From Paracoccaceae bacterium (GTDB taxonomy: Bacteria; Pseudomonadota; Alphaproteobacteria; Rhodobacterales; Rhodobacteraceae), in NCBI GenBank assembly GCA_007134405.1, contig SLKW01000060.1, forward strand, positions 1 through 6,319: 6,319 bases of DNA. Reading direction: 5' to 3'. A program made the translations under genes and the position numbers. Positions within the stretch are counted from its first letter, which is position 1. Each line of letters begins with the position of its first letter. Below, piece by piece: positions 5,611 to 6,319 of this stretch. The notes under the pieces were generated by a model. The model saw only the letters and a list, made by a program, of their open reading frames with translations, was not told the DNA's origin and ran no database searches.

Positions 5611-6319
5611 ATGAGCGAAGACGCCGATCCCCGCTACCGCGAGCTCGACCTCTGGGACGACCGGACCGCGCTCGCCGCTATGTGGGAGGGCCAGCTAGCC
5701 GCCGTCGCCGCCGTGGGCCCGGCTCTACCGGCGCTCGCCGGTGCGGTGGCGGCCCTGGCCGGGCGGCTGGCGGGGGGCGGGCGGCTGGTCTATGCGGGCG
5801 CCGGGACCTCGATCCGCATCGCGGTGCAGGACGGCACCGAACTGGGCCCCACCTTCGACTGGCCCGAGGCGCGCACGCTATATCTGATCGCCGGCGGCGA
5901 GGCGGCCCTGCGCGTGGCGGTCGAGGGGGCCGAGGACGATGCCGCGGCCGCCGTGGCGCAGGTGGCCGAGGCCGGGATCGCCCCGGATGACGCTGTGATC
6001 GGGGTTGCGGCCAGCGGCCGGACGCCCTTTACCGTCGCCGCCCTGCGCGCCGCGCGCGAAGCGGGTGCGCTGACCATCGGTATCGCGGGCAGCGCCGACG
6101 CGCCGCTTCTGCAGGTGGCCGAGCACAAGGTCTGCCTGGCCACCGGACCCGAAGTTGTCGCCGGATCGACGCGAATGAAGGCGGGCACGGCGCAGAAAGT
6201 GGCGCTGAACCTGCTGTCGACTCAGGCAATGGTGCGATTGGGGCGCGTGCATGCCGGGCTGATGGTCGACATGCGCCCGGCCAATGCCAAGCTCGAGGCC
6301 CGCGCCCGCGCCATGGTGA
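5611..6319 (+). CDS. murQ: N-acetylmuramic acid 6-phosphate etherase (incomplete at the right edge)
   Basis: The frame is open for 236 codons from ATG 5611 to the window end; MurQ is usually about 300 residues, so roughly 60 are missing. It is a SIS-domain lyase-type etherase that converts MurNAc-6-phosphate to GlcNAc-6-phosphate and D-lactate. Motifs: GRLVYAGAGTS (57-67), TELGPTF with E77 at the position of the family's catalytic Glu, AVEGAEDD (103-110) with the second acidic cluster, GVAASGRTPF (131-140), and the strong signature PEVVAGSTRMKAGTAQK (180-196) followed by LMVDMRPANAKLEAR. The loop after GAGTS reads IRIAVQDGTE where E. coli-type MurQ has GRLGVLDAAE. The N-terminus is SEDADPRYRELD in place of the common TEQRNP-type start. 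An AGGA site lies 5 bases upstream of the ATG. It diverges from the kinase-nagA operon, which consumes its product. Confidence 0.93.
   Translation, partial: MSEDADPRYRELDLWDDRTALAAMWEGQLAAVAAVGPALPALAGAVAALAGRLAGGGRLVYAGAGTSIRIAVQDGTELGPTFDWPEARTLYLIAGGEAALRVAVEGAEDDAAAAVAQVAEAGIAPDDAVIGVAASGRTPFTVAALRAAREAGALTIGIAGSADAPLLQVAEHKVCLATGPEVVAGSTRMKAGTAQKVALNLLSTQAMVRLGRVHAGLMVDMRPANAKLEARARAMV

Noticed and set aside
5496..5990. Plus-strand open frame of 164 codons beginning in the divergent region
   Set aside because: It runs in a different frame through the start of murQ and ends as low-complexity Gly/Arg sequence; murQ motifs are in the frame starting at 5611.
5790..6252. Minus-strand open frames opposite murQ (5790-6188 and 5878-6252)
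   Set aside because: They are antisense shadows; the plus-strand frame shows clear MurQ motifs to the window edge.
6313..6319. Apparent TGA at the extreme right end as the stop of murQ
   Set aside because: The in-frame codons are ATG, GTG and then a single A, so the TGA is out of frame and the gene continues beyond the window.

Overview
The window is very GC-rich, densely packed chromosomal DNA from a Gram-negative bacterium, most likely an alphaproteobacterium of the Rhodobacterales type. This rests on the composition, on the lptC-lptA outer-membrane LPS-transport genes behind a short RNase D without an HRDC domain, and on the style of the encoded proteins. The assignment is by recognition only; no search was run.

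Layout: seven genes lie on the minus strand and one on the plus strand. Reading in the direction of minus-strand transcription (right to left), a tight operon runs from an amino-sugar kinase of the BadF/NagK type (4631-5497), through nagA (3468-4634) and a glycerophosphodiester phosphodiesterase (2626-3393), to an alpha-methylacyl-CoA racemase-like family III CoA-transferase (1511-2629). The kinase/nagA and GDPD/racemase junctions are ATGA overlaps. After a 122-base gap holding a hairpin and a possible promoter comes a second unit: RNase D (777-1388), lptC (145-768) and the start of lptA (1-141, running off the left edge). Diverging from the kinase across a 113-base intergenic region is murQ (5611 to the right edge, plus strand, incomplete).

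How the genes work together: murQ, the kinase and nagA form a peptidoglycan amino-sugar recycling branch. MurQ cleaves the lactyl ether of MurNAc-6-phosphate to give GlcNAc-6-phosphate. The kinase supplies GlcNAc-6-phosphate from free GlcNAc, and possibly MurNAc-6-phosphate from MurNAc. NagA deacetylates GlcNAc-6-phosphate to glucosamine-6-phosphate. The two downstream genes act on other chemistry (glycerophosphodiesters and 2-methylacyl-CoA esters), and why they share the operon is not evident from the sequence. The left unit is a conserved cell-envelope arrangement in which LptC and LptA belong to the LPS bridge between inner and outer membrane.

I see no mobile elements, tRNA or rRNA genes, CRISPR arrays or pseudogenes. 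There is no strong case for a wholly new system. The points most worth a second look are the mixed operon content, the possible dual specificity of the kinase, a variant sugar-binding loop in MurQ, and several hairpins or dyads at gene junctions.
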